Of a DNA stretch of 64,000 bases, positions 1 to 8,558 are shown piece by piece (position 1 is the first letter of the stretch; the number at the start of each line of letters is the position of its first letter). The stretch covers positions 8,001 to 72,000 of the forward strand of contig CP087965.1 of assembly GCA_024703855.1 (NCBI GenBank). Direction: 5' to 3'. A program made the position numbers and the translations under genes. The stretch comes from Polaromonas sp. P2-4. GTDB lineage: Bacteria; Pseudomonadota; Gammaproteobacteria; Burkholderiales; Burkholderiaceae_C. The notes under the pieces are model-generated. The model saw only the letters and a list, made by a program, of their open reading frames with translations, did no database searches and was not told the DNA's origin.

Positions 1-1
1 C

Positions 2-166
2 GGCAACGAAAGCGGATTCGGCGCGTCCTATGGTTTGGCGGCCGAGTACTCGTTCAACCCCAACTGGTCAGCGGTACTGCAATGGGATCGGTATGAGCTG
101 AAATTTCCAGGCACTGGTCGCGACCCTGTCAGTGCCACCACGGTAGGTTTGCGCTACCGGTTCTAA
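2..166 (+). CDS. Outer-membrane beta-barrel protein, C-terminal fragment
   Basis: Partial gene entering from the left edge; 54 residues remain before TAA at 164-166. The fragment alternates aromatic and polar residues (GLAAEYSFNPNWSAVLQWDR, then TTVGLRYRF) and ends in Phe, the usual C-terminal signal for BAM-mediated insertion of outer-membrane barrels. It most resembles the last two strands of an OmpA-like N-terminal barrel, but the fold cannot be settled from this piece. Confidence 0.6.
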   Translation, partial: GNESGFGASYGLAAEYSFNPNWSAVLQWDRYELKFPGTGRDPVSATTVGLRYRF

Positions 167-200
167 ATCGCTTAAACCAGGTAAGCCGGAGCCTCTAAAT

Positions 201-238
201 GCTATCAAAACAATAGCTAGCCGCGCCCGTTCCTTATA
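201..238 (-). repeat. Dispersed Comamonadaceae-type palindromic repeat, copy overlapping a LysR stop codon
   Basis: Read on the minus strand this is ACGGGC, a short spacer, then AGCTAT and GATAGC as a small hairpin. It belongs to the repeat family described at 7956-8028. It covers the stop codon of the neighbouring LysR gene (234-236), so the repeat lies at the gene's very end and may help end transcription. Confidence 0.6.
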
Positions 239-1142
239 CGCCTGAACCTGTTTTCTTTGTATAAACTGGCTTCGCTGGCGCTGCCAGCATCTCCTGCAGC
301 AGCCAGGTACCGGCGCGGCCCAAAGGCCGCTGGCGTGACCACACGGCATCCACCGGCACACGCTGCGGCCAGCCGCGTGCATCGAGCTCGTGCAAGCGCC
401 CCACGGCAAAACGCGTGACCATCCAGCGCGGAATGGCGGCCCAGCCAAAACCCAGCACCGCCATTTCCAGCAGCATCAGGTAGCTGGGCGCCGACCAGGC
501 CCGGCGCGACGAAGGCGGGGCGCCGCCGGCCCGCTCCAGATACGTGTCCAGCCGCAACTCGCGGAAATTAGCCAACACCTCAGGCGTGATGTCTTTCATG
601 CGGGCCAGCGGATGCGTGGTGGCCACAAACAGCGTGATCTCCGACTGCTCCGCAATCGTGGCCGAGCCGACATCGGGCGGGTAAAGGCTTTGGGCCCCCA
701 CCACGCCAATCTGCGCACGCCCGGATTGCACCAGCGACACCAGGTCGCCATGCTCGGCAATCAGGCATTCAAACTCCAGATCTGGAAAGCGCTGCTCAAA
801 AGCGATCAGCATGTCTTCAAAATGGTCTGACTGGTAGGTGTCTGACCAGACCACGCTGAGCCTGGCCTCCAGCCCGCCGCCCAGCTGGCTGGCCGAGCGG
901 TCCAGCCGGTCGCTGGCGGCAAGAATTTCCTGCACCTTGCCCAGCATCACCCTACCGTGATCGGTCAGCGTGGGTTTGCGGCTGCTCCGGTCAAAAAGCG
1001 TCAGCCCCAAGTCAATTTCCAGGTTGGCAATGGCGCTGCTCACGGTCGACTGGCTTTTGCCCAGTTTGCGGGCTGCGGCAGAAAACGAGCCCAGGGTCGC
1101 GGCTTCGGCAAAGGCGGTCAGGGCTTCCGGGGAATGGCGCAT
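234..1142 (-). CDS. LysR-family transcriptional regulator, divergent from a PACE efflux gene
   Basis: 302 residues, the usual LysR length, with no frame break. The N-terminal winged helix-turn-helix is clear at about residues 5-60 (LTAFAEAATLGSFSAAARKL, then KSQSTVSSAIANLEIDLGL and LFDRSSRKPTLTDHG). A periplasmic-binding-like effector domain follows from about residue 90. It is divergently transcribed from the PACE gene at 1254 across a 111-bp A/T-rich gap. This matches the arrangement of the LysR regulator AceR with aceI in Acinetobacter, so control of the efflux gene is likely (inference). The ligand is unknown. Confidence 0.85.
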   Translation of the reverse strand: MRHSPEALTAFAEAATLGSFSAAARKLGKSQSTVSSAIANLEIDLGLTLFDRSSRKPTLTDHGRVMLGKVQEILAASDRLDRSASQLGGGLEARLSVVWSDTYQSDHFEDMLIAFEQRFPDLEFECLIAEHGDLVSLVQSGRAQIGVVGAQSLYPPDVGSATIAEQSEITLFVATTHPLARMKDITPEVLANFRELRLDTYLERAGGAPPSSRRAWSAPSYLMLLEMAVLGFGWAAIPRWMVTRFAVGRLHELDARGWPQRVPVDAVWSRQRPLGRAGTWLLQEMLAAPAKPVYTKKTGSGV

Positions 1143-1253
1143 GGCTTGGCTCTCAAATCATCTATTTTTTAGATGGTTATTGATTTTAATCCATCCAAAA
1201 TAACGATAACAATACAGCTATCAATCTAAAAAGTCGTACCAGAAAGCCGCATC

Positions 1254-1697
1254 ATGAGTCTCAAAAAATCAGTCAAGGAACGTTTTTTCCATGCCCTCGG
1301 GTTTGAGGTGCTGGCCATCGCCATTTGCGCCCCGCTGGGGGCCTGGCTGCTCGACTATTCGCTCGCGCACATGGGCCTGCTGACGCTGATGATTTCCCTG
1401 GTCGCAATGAGCTGGAACATGGTGTTCAACGCCCTGTTTGACCGGGCCCAGCGCAGCATGGGCTTTCGGCGCACCCTGGTGGCCCGCGTGGTTCACTCCG
1501 TGCTGTTTGAAATCGGCCTGATCCTGGCCGTGGTACCGCTGGCCGCCTGGTGGCTGGGTATTGGCTTGTGGCAGGCCTTCGTGCTCGACATCGGTATCGT
1601 GCTGTTTTTCCTGCCCTATACCTTTGCCTTCAACTGGACCTATGACCATGTGCGCGCCACCGTGATTGCGCGCAGAAGCCGCTTGTCGGCCGCCTGA
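1254..1697 (+). CDS. PACE-family (AceI-like) multidrug/biocide efflux transporter
   Basis: 147 residues with four predicted membrane helices arranged as two tandem bacterial transmembrane pair domains, the signature of proteobacterial antimicrobial compound efflux proteins. Visible motifs are RFFHALGFE in helix 1, with Glu18 equivalent to the proton-coupling Glu15 of AceI; WNMVFNALFD closing repeat 1; HSVLFEIGLI opening repeat 2; and LPYTFAFNWTYD closing it. Characterised relatives export chlorhexidine, dyes or short diamines; the substrate here is not predictable. A strong terminator follows at 1723-1758. Confidence 0.88.
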   Translation: MSLKKSVKERFFHALGFEVLAIAICAPLGAWLLDYSLAHMGLLTLMISLVAMSWNMVFNALFDRAQRSMGFRRTLVARVVHSVLFEIGLILAVVPLAAWWLGIGLWQAFVLDIGIVLFFLPYTFAFNWTYDHVRATVIARRSRLSAA

Positions 1698-1722
1698 GAG
1701 GCTTGAGGCGACGAAAACAAGA

Positions 1723-1758
1723 ACAGGGCATGGTGCTCGCGCCATGCCCTGTTTTTTT
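1723..1758 (+). terminator. Rho-independent terminator after the PACE gene
   Basis: An 11-bp perfect stem (ACAGGGCATGG / CCATGCCCTGT) with an 8-base loop is followed by a run of seven T. It lies 25 bp after the PACE stop codon. The opposite-strand SIMPL gene ends 34 bp further on. Confidence 0.85.
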
Positions 1759-1790
1759 GTTAGCTAATAGCTAGTAGCCATTATTTATTT
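1759..1790 (+). repeat. Weak or degenerate copy of the dispersed AGCTAT repeat
   Basis: TTAGCTAATAGCTAGTAGCC followed by an A/T-rich tail sits between the PACE terminator and the end of the SIMPL gene. It has the AGCTA/TAGC half of the family described at 7956-8028 but not the AGCCC...GGGC half, so membership is tentative. Confidence 0.35.
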
Positions 1791-1791
1791 C

Positions 1792-2498
1792 TTATTTCAT
1801 CTGCACCGAACCGCTCACATTCACCAGCACCGTGCTTTTACCGGGCTCCACGGGAATGGCTGAATCCGCCATTTCGCCCTTGGCCTGCATGGCCATCACG
1901 CGGGGGCGTGGGGTGTAGCCCTGGTCGTTGGCATTGATGGAAACTTCGCGCAGCGTGTAGCTGCCAAAGCCGAAGTTTTTGGCTATCTCGCCGGCTTTGG
2001 CCTTGAAGCGCTCAATCGCCTGTGCTTGGGCTTCGCCCTCCACTTTGACGCGCTGCTCGCGGCTCAAGGCAAAGCTGACGTTGCCCAGGGTCAGGGTCTG
2101 GATTTTGCCGGCCGTGCTGGTGATGCGCGAAAAATCCTTGCCTTCCAGCACCAGCTCGGTAGTACCTTGCCAGCCGTTGATCTTGCCGTCTTTGTTGTAG
2201 CGCGGATAGAGGCTGAAATTGCCGGTGCGCACGTCCATCTGACCGGGCACGGCGGCCTGCTTGGCCTGGGCCAGCGCCGTATCGAGGGCCTGTTTGAGCT
2301 GCGTTTGCACCGTGCCGGCGTCGCTGCCGCCTACCGTGGTGCTCATTGAAATGGACAGCAAATCCTGCTGCACCTCCACCGAGCCGCTGGCCGACAGCTG
2401 GGCCACGTTCTGCAGCTGTTCGCGCGGAATTCCTTGAGAAAAGCGGCCGTAGCCCCCGCCAATAAAGCGCAAGCAGCTATCAATTTTGTAGTACGCAT
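1792..2498 (-). CDS. SIMPL (DUF541, YggE-like) domain periplasmic protein, one frameshift
   Basis: The start is taken at 2498, where a good signal peptide begins (MRTTKLIAACALLAGATAAF). The frame must change once near 2440, at a TTTT run that is one base short, to enter the conserved domain (VAQLSASGSVEVQQDLLSIS). The roughly 210-residue mature region matches the SIMPL domain, whose founding members are secreted or outer-membrane-associated proteins of poorly defined function such as E. coli YggE. It is last in a minus-strand run with the DUF1501 and DUF1800 genes (52-bp gap). Its signal-peptide codons coincide with a partial repeat of the 7956-8028 family. Confidence 0.78.
2467..2491 (-). 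repeat. Partial dispersed repeat inside a signal-peptide coding region
   Basis: On the minus strand the segment reads CAAAATTGATAGCTGCTTGC, followed by GC, matching the ATAGCT...GCGC half of the dispersed repeat. Here it encodes residues KLIAACA of the SIMPL signal peptide. Because only half an element is present, chance resemblance cannot be excluded. Confidence 0.35.
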
Positions 2499-2549
2499 CA
2501 ATTCGTTAACCTTTCGGGTTGTAAAAAAGCGAGAAAGAAGTGGTGAAAA

Positions 2550-3767
2550 TCAGGCTTTAAGAAATTTGAGCGGCTCAAAGCGGCCGCGTGTGACGGTGTC
2601 CGGGTTCACGCCCCACCAGTCTTTGGCCACGGTGGCATAGAGCTGGCGAAAGTCGGTGCTGTAGCTGGCATTTTGCGTGCCATCGAGGCGAGTCAGGTCA
2701 GGTGCTTGGCCATAGAGCCCGCCACGCACCGCACCGCCGGCCACAAAATGCGGCGCCACCGTGCCGTGGTCCGTGCCGTTCGAATTGTTCTGGCGCGCAC
2801 GGCGGCCAAACTCGGAGAAAGTCATCACCAGGGTGCGGTCCCAGGCGCCCAGCTCGGTCAGTGCGCTTCTCAAAGCCGCCATGCCTTCGGCCAGTTGCTT
2901 CAGCAGGTTGGCGTGCGTGCCCGACTGGTTCTGATGGGTGTCAAAACTGCCCAGCGTGAGCGTGATCACCGGCACGCCGCCCTGGCCTTGCGGCATGCCT
3001 TTTTGCGAGGCCACCACCTGCGCCGCAGCCTTCACGCCATTGCCAAAAGCGCCCGGCGGAAATGGGGTGCTGAAGTTGTATTTTTCCCCGCGCAAGCCTT
3101 GCGCAGCCTGGTTCACGTCGTTTTCAACCTGCAGCAAATACTGCAAGGCCGGATTGCCTTTACCTTGTGATGCCTGTGCGTCTTCCAGCCCCAAGGCAAA
3201 GCGGGACTGGCTGACGAATGCTTCGGGGTTGTTCAGGCTGACGGCGCGGGCGCCGGCCAGTGGGCCAAACGCGTTGCCACCAATCAGCACCCCTTCGGTG
3301 GTGAAGCTGCCCTTGGCCGCAAGACCGGCTTTCATGCCGCGCGCGACCCAGCCGTCTTCCAGGTATTCGCTGGATTTTGAGGCGGTTTCCCAGATTTCTA
3401 TGGAGCGGAAATGCGACAGATTGGGCTGCGGGTAACCCACGCCCTGCGCGATGCCGAGTTCGCCCTGCTCCCACAGCGGCAACAGCGGCGCGAGTGCCGG
3501 ATGCAAACCGGTTTGCGCGTCGAGCTTGATGACTTCCTCGCGCTTGATGCCGATGACCGGGCGCAACTGGTAGTAGCTGTTGTCGGCATAGGGCACCACC
3601 GTGTTCAGGCCGTCGTTGCCGCCCTTGAGTTCGACCAGAATCAGGATGCGATCGGCCGCCGAGGCAGCGCGCTGGGCGCTGGCTTGCGCCCAGCCGGGCG
3701 CATGGGCAGACAGCAAGGCCGCGCCCGTGGCGCTTGAAAACAGGTTGACGAAATGGCGGCGTTTCAC
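2550..3767 (-). CDS. DUF1501 (twin-arginine-exported sulfatase-like) protein
   Basis: 405 residues, intact. The GTG start at 3767 is preceded by a perfect AAGGAGG ribosome site. The N-terminus (MKRRHFVNLFSSATGAALLS) looks like a twin-arginine signal. The body carries typical DUF1501 motifs: LVELKGGNDGLNTVVPYAD, LGIAQGVGYPQPNLSHFRS and TFSEFGRRARQNNSNGTDHG. The family is related to the alkaline phosphatase/sulfatase superfamily, but its substrate is unknown. It sits 26 bp after the DUF1800 gene. These two families recur as a pair in many proteobacteria, which suggests a joint periplasmic function. Confidence 0.88.
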   Translation of the reverse strand: MKRRHFVNLFSSATGAALLSAHAPGWAQASAQRAASAADRILILVELKGGNDGLNTVVPYADNSYYQLRPVIGIKREEVIKLDAQTGLHPALAPLLPLWEQGELGIAQGVGYPQPNLSHFRSIEIWETASKSSEYLEDGWVARGMKAGLAAKGSFTTEGVLIGGNAFGPLAGARAVSLNNPEAFVSQSRFALGLEDAQASQGKGNPALQYLLQVENDVNQAAQGLRGEKYNFSTPFPPGAFGNGVKAAAQVVASQKGMPQGQGGVPVITLTLGSFDTHQNQSGTHANLLKQLAEGMAALRSALTELGAWDRTLVMTFSEFGRRARQNNSNGTDHGTVAPHFVAGGAVRGGLYGQAPDLTRLDGTQNASYSTDFRQLYATVAKDWWGVNPDTVTRGRFEPLKFLKA

Positions 3768-3793
3768 GGCGTGCCTCCTTTATTTGAGCTGCG

Positions 3794-5421
3794 TTATTTA
3801 AGCTGATAGGCCGGATCCAGCGTGAGGCTGCGCAAATACGCCACACCCACCGTGCCAGGGGCTATGGTTTGGGTAGGCGGCACCGCCAGCAGCGTCTGCG
3901 ACAAGCGGGTTTTGAGTTCATCCGAAGGCTCCCGGTCGGTAAAGCCGCCGTACTGCGACAGCCATCGGTCGGGGTCAAAGCTGATTTTGGCCATGCCTTC
4001 GGCGACCCGCACGATGCCGTCACGGCCCAGCAGCCTGAGGGCTTGTTGGTTGCTGCCGCGCCCTCGCGCATCATCGCCTCATCAGCCATGCGACCGCCCG
4101 GGCCCATGGCAATCGGCGTCATTTTCGACTCCCCCTTCAACTCCACTGCCCTGAAAAGCTGCTCGGTAAAACGCTTGCGCTCCAGCAGGGTGGTGGCATT
4201 GATCCAGTCGTTCTGGCCAGGCCAGCCTTTGACATTCGGCGGCACCAGCAGGTTTTGCCCCAGTTGAGCGGTCTTCAGGGCGAAGGGCATGACATCGGTG
4301 TAGCTGAAGTCGAATTGCCGCACCGTTCCCACCACCAGGTCAACCGGCGACTTGATCAGGCTGCCGCGGTTGCTCTCGGCCCAGAACGCATCGGTCAACA
4401 GCAAATCGCGCAGGGCCGTGCTGATGTCGTAACCGCTTTGGCGAAAGCGCTGGGCAATGCGCTCAAGCTGGGCTTTATCGGCTTCATTGGCTTCATTGGC
4501 TTCATTGGGTAAGGGCGAGACGAACTCCTTCCAGAGTTTGCCGACAATAAAAAGCGCTGCGGCGGGCTGCTCCAGCAGGATGTCAAGTGCGGCATCGCCA
4601 TCGAAGTTGCCGCTGCGGCCCAGTAGCGTTTTGCTGCCCGCATCATGAAAGGCCGGCCGAAACTTGAAGCTGAAATCATCGCGCTCGACGCTCCAGCCGG
4701 TGAAGGCGCGCGCCGCTTCCTTGATGTCCTGCTCGGTGTACTGGCCACCCTTGCTGGCCTCGCCCAGCGTGAAAAGCTCCATCACTTCGCGGGCAAAGTT
4801 TTCGTTGGGCGCCTCCTTGCGGCTGTTGGCCCCATCCAGGTAGACCAGCATGGCCGGGTCTTTGGCCACCGCATGCAGCAGCGTGCGGAAATTGCCGAGT
4901 GCATGGGTACGCAACAACTGGTGCTGGCGCCACATGGCCTGCGAGCTGACGACTTTTTGCTGCGAGGTGGCAAAGTGGTTGTGCCAGAACAGCGTCATGC
5001 GTTCTTCGAGCGGCGCGGGCGACTCGATCATCTCGCGCATCCACCAGGTTTTAAGCGCCAGCCCTTCGCGCAGCTGCTGCCGACGCATGGCCTGCTGCTC
5101 TTCTTTGCTTTTTAGAAACTTGTAGGGAATGGGCGGCGGCTGTGCCACAAAAGCGGGGGCTGGGTAAAGGGGTTTGGCCGCCAGCGCCTTGCGAACAAGC
5201 TCAACGACAGCCTGCTGGGCGCTCTGGCCGGTGAGTGCATTGACCTCTGCCTGATCGGGGGCGAACCCGGTGCGCACCAGCAAATGGCGGGCCTGGCTTG
5301 CCGTCAGTTGCACAGGCAGGCTTGGCGCAGCCTGTGCCAGCACGTCGGCGGACTGCAGGCCGATAGTCCCGATAGCCGTTAGCAGGCATAGGGAAGACGC
5401 TATTCTTTTTATAGTTCTCAT
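3794..5421 (-). CDS. DUF1800 domain protein, secreted, one frameshift
   Basis: The start is placed at 5421 (GGAGCCCT then ATG), where a signal peptide begins (MRTIKRIASSLCLLTAIGTI). The frame open further upstream lacks one. DUF1800 features include ASQARHLLVRTGFAP, WWMREMIESPAPLEERMTLF, HNHFATSQQKV, NENFAREVMELFTLG and AARAFTGW. Near 4047 one base is missing, so the last 85 or so residues lie in another frame (from GRDGIVRVAEGMAK to the stop at 3794). Function is unknown. It is first in an apparent DUF1800–DUF1501–SIMPL operon. Confidence 0.82.
4482..4508. repeat. Three tandem copies of a 9-bp unit inside the DUF1800 gene
   Basis: CTTCATTGG occurs three times in a row (4482-4490, 4491-4499, 4500-4508). 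On the coding strand it gives an Asn-Glu-Ala tripeptide repeat before DKAQLERI. The unit is a multiple of three, so copy number can vary without breaking the frame. Confidence 0.8.
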
Positions 5422-5658
5422 AGGGCTCCAATCGCCTTTAAAAACATTGTCAGACGCAATGCGGGGCAAGGTCTGGCGAATTTCATCATGTCGATGTACG
5501 ACTGACAACGCATTAAGGCTAAGCAAGGTGTACATCGGCTTGATATGCCACTTGCGCTGAAGCGAAACTTTTGTAACACTGTGTCAAAGTGACTGAAAAA
5601 AGCAACAACTGGCATTTTCAGCCCTCAAAATGGTCCTGTTACAAATTACCAGACGACT

Positions 5659-6397
5659 ATGAACCAAGCTCAAACCACTGCCCGTGCCGACAAGATCCTG
5701 ATTCTTGACGATGATGCCCGTATTCTGGGACCTGCTGCGCCGCTACCTCGCCCAGGAAGGTTTTGAAGTCATCCTTGCGGAAGACAGCAAGGCGCTGAAC
5801 CGGATCTTGCTGCGTGACGCGGTCGATCTGATCGTGCTGGACCTGATGATGCCCGGCGAAGATGGCCTCTCTATCTGCCGCCGCCTGCGCGCGGCCAATG
5901 ACCGCACCCCCATCATCATGCTCACCGCCAAAGGCGAAGACGTAGACCGCATCGTGGGTCTGGAAGTCGGTGCCGACGATTACCTGGCCAAGCCTTTCAA
6001 CCCGCGTGAGCTGCTGGCCCGCATCCACGCCGTGCTGCGTCGCCGGCCCACGGTCGAAGTGCCGGGCGCGCCTTCGAGCGACCAGGAAGTGATTACTTTC
6101 GGACCGTTTTCGTTTGACATGGGCCTGCGGACCCTGCACAAAAATGGCGAAGAGCTGCCGCTGACCACCGGCGAATTTGCCATGCTCAAAACCCTGGTGC
6201 GCCACCCGCGCCAGCCTCTTTCCCGTGAAAAACTGGCGCAACTGGCGCGTGGCCGCGAGTTCGAACCCTTCGACCGCAGTTTGGACGTGCAGGTATCGCG
6301 GCTGCGCAAACTGATTGAGGTGGACGCGGCAGTGCCCCGCTATATCCAGACCGTTTGGGGCATTGGCTACGTCTTTGTGCCGGACGGAACCAACTGA
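5659..6397 (+). CDS. ompR: OmpR-like response regulator, one frameshift near the start
   Basis: The ATG at 5659 gives MNQAQTTARADKILILDDDA, the usual receiver N-terminus with its acidic cluster. Near 5728 one extra base shifts the frame into RDLLRRYLAQEGFEVI. The phosphoacceptor Asp is in VDLIVLDLMMPGEDG, the conserved Thr in IIMLTAKG and the Lys in YLAKPFNPRE. A C-terminal winged helix DNA-binding domain follows (LTTGEFAMLKTLVRHPRQ, then RSLDVQVSRLRKLIE). It pairs with the histidine kinase starting at 6518. The likely role is osmolarity/envelope control, by analogy with OmpR. Confidence 0.85.
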
Positions 6398-6517
6398 CCC
6401 CAGCACGAACAACCCACCACCGCAGCGTGAACACCCACAACTACCTACCGTTGATTGGGTAGTCGCGAAAGCTTCGTCCATCCTCTTGCCCGTCAGCAGG
6501 CTCGCCTATTTTTTTCT

Positions 6518-7894
6518 ATGGACGTTACCAACCCGATACCGCTTGAAACTGCCCCGGCGTCGCTGGATATGCGCCCGCGTCGGGAGTTCAGCCTGTTTTG
6601 GCGGACCTTTTTCTTTCTGGCGCTGCTGCTGCTCGGCTCCATCGTGGCCTGGCTGCAAACCTTCCGCGCTGGAATCCGAACCGCGCGCAATTCAAAGCGC
6701 AGCAATTGGCATCACTCGTGAATTTGAGCCGTGCCGCGCTTCGCTATTCGGACTCTATTGCCCGTGTATCGCTGATCAAAACCCTGGCCGACGAGGAGCG
6801 TGTGCGCATTGCCCCGCGTGAACCCAAGGACACGTTCGAGCTGTTCGAGAGCGACGAGTTGGGCGAGCGCATCACCCAAGAGCTCAAGGCGCGGCTAGGA
6901 GCCAACACGGTGGTGGCCAACAAAGTCAATGGCCAGAAGGGTTTGTGGGTGGGTTTTACGATTGACGGAGACGCTTACTGGCTGCTCACCGACCCCTCCA
7001 AGGTGGGGCCATCTCGCAACAGCACCTGGGTGATCTGGCTCGTCATCGCCGCGGCCTTGTCGCTTGCCGGTGCGGCTTTCATCGCGAGCCTGATCAACCA
7101 GCCGCTCAGGCAGCTGTCGTTTGCGGCCAGCCGCATGCGTGATGGTGATTTTGACGCGAGCCTGCTGGATGAAAAAGTGGCGACCAGCGAGATTCATGAG
7201 GTCAATATCGGCTTTAACCGCATGGCCGAGCAGTTGTCAAAAATCGAACAGGACCGGGTCATCATGCTGGCCGGCATTTCTCACGACTTGCGTACACCGC
7301 TGGCGCGCCTGCGCCTGGAAACCGAGATGAGTGTGGCCGACCCCGACGCGCGCGCACATGGCCGCCGACATCACCCAGCTCGATGCCATCATCGACAAGT
7401 TTCTGGACTACGCCCGGCCCGAGCCGGCGCGCCTTGAAGAGGTCTCGCTCAATGCCGTTATTGACGCCGCCATGTATGCCGTGGCCGACTATGAAGACAT
7501 GCGCGTGACGGTGAGCATTCCCGATAACACGATGATTCTGGCCGACGAAGTCGAGCTGTCCCGGGTCATCTCCAACCTGCTTGAAAACGCCAGGCGTTAT
7601 GGCAAAACGCCCGAAACCGGCATGGCCCTGGTCGATATCGCCGCCAAGGGGCGCGACGAATGGGTGCTGATCAAGGTGCGCGACCACGGCATGGGCGTGG
7701 CACCAGAAACACTGCCCAAGCTCACGCGCCCGTTTTTCCGCGGCGACGCCGCACGCACCGCAGCCACCGGTGCAGGCCTGGGCCTGGCGATTGTCGAAAA
7801 AACGATTCACCGCATGGGCGGTATGTTTGGCTTGGCCAACACCGCCTCGGGTGGGCTGTCCGCCCACATCAAGCTGCGCAGAAGTTATGAGTGA
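6518..7894 (+). CDS. envZ: EnvZ-like sensor histidine kinase, two frameshifts
   Basis: Read from ATG 6518 (MDVTNPIPLETAPASLDMRP), with changes of frame near 6670 and 7350. It has membrane helix 1 (FLALLLLGSIVAWLQTF), a periplasmic sensor of about 110 residues, membrane helix 2 (WVIWLVIAAALSLAGAAFIA), a HAMP segment, the H-box (LAGISHDLRTPLARLRLETE), the N-box (VISNLLENARRYG) and G-boxes (DHGMGVAPE, GAGLGLAIVEK). Total length of about 459 residues is normal for EnvZ. The 120-bp gap from ompR shows no obvious terminator. No good ribosome site was seen, so the start is tentative. Confidence 0.82.
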
Positions 7895-7955
7895 TTCAGG
7901 TTTGGACTGAGGTGCCGAGCTGCCGCAAGCTACGGAACGGCCAGGGCATGTCTTT

Positions 7956-8028
7956 TAGCGATATTTTTAATAAAATAGCCCTCTAGCCCAATAAATACGG
8001 GCGTAACAAGCTATTAAAAATATAGCGA
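7956..8028 (+). repeat. Best full-length copy of a dispersed palindromic repeat
   Basis: The core is AGCCCAATAAATACGGGC, which folds as a small hairpin, followed after a short spacer by GCTATTAAAAATATAGC, a second hairpin. The left edge (GCGATATTTTTAATA) is nearly the reverse complement of the right edge, so the whole 73-bp unit is a larger imperfect palindrome. It fills the convergent gap between the envZ and ispF stop codons. Related copies lie at 201, 18530, 22011, 25229, 44292, 44738 and 53335. Confidence 0.8.
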
Positions 8029-8037
8029 AATACAAAC

Positions 8038-8537
8038 TCAATACAGCAGCACAACCGCCCGTGCCTCCATGCTCAGGCCCTGTCCGACCGGGCCCAGCTT
8101 CTCGGCAGTCTTGGCTTTGACATTGACCTGCCCCACTTGCAGGCCCAGCGCCTGGGCAATGCGCGCCCGCATCGCCGGAATGTGCGGCGCCAGTTTGGGG
8201 GCTTGCGCAATCACGGTGCTGTCGATATTGCCAATCTGCAGCCCACGCCCGGCCAACAGGCGGCCGGTTTCAGCCAGCAGCATGATGGAGTCCGCACCCT
8301 TGAACCTTGCCTCGGTGTCGGGGAAATGCGTGCCAATGTCACCCAGCCCGGCCGCCCCAAGCAAGGCGTCCGTGATGGCATGCAGCAGCACATCGGCATC
8401 CGAATGCCCGAGCAGGCCTACCGTGTGCGCAATGTCAACGCCGCCGATGATGAGCTTGCGCCCCGGCACCAGCGCGTGCGTGTCCCAGCCCTCGCCAATA
8501 CGAAAAGAGGGGGCTTGGGGGTTTGCACTGAATTCAT
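8038..8537 (-). CDS. ispF: 2-C-methyl-D-erythritol 2,4-cyclodiphosphate synthase, one frameshift
   Basis: IspF makes the cyclic diphosphate intermediate of the non-mevalonate isoprenoid pathway. The natural start is ATG 8537 ([11 protein letters not shown]). A T-run near 8503 is one base short, after which the sequence reads [20 protein letters not shown], including the metal-binding Asp and His of the GWDTH motif. The rest is canonical: [30 protein letters not shown] and [11 protein letters not shown]. The corrected length of about 166 residues fits the family. It follows ispD by 21 bp, a very common pairing. Confidence 0.92.
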
Positions 8538-8558
8538 GGTGTGACTTTCAGAAAGAAT

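Noticed and set aside
1269-1745. 158-codon open frame antisense to the PACE transporter
   Set aside because: It lies wholly opposite a well-supported gene, is His/Gln/Gly-rich and includes the terminator. A shadow frame.
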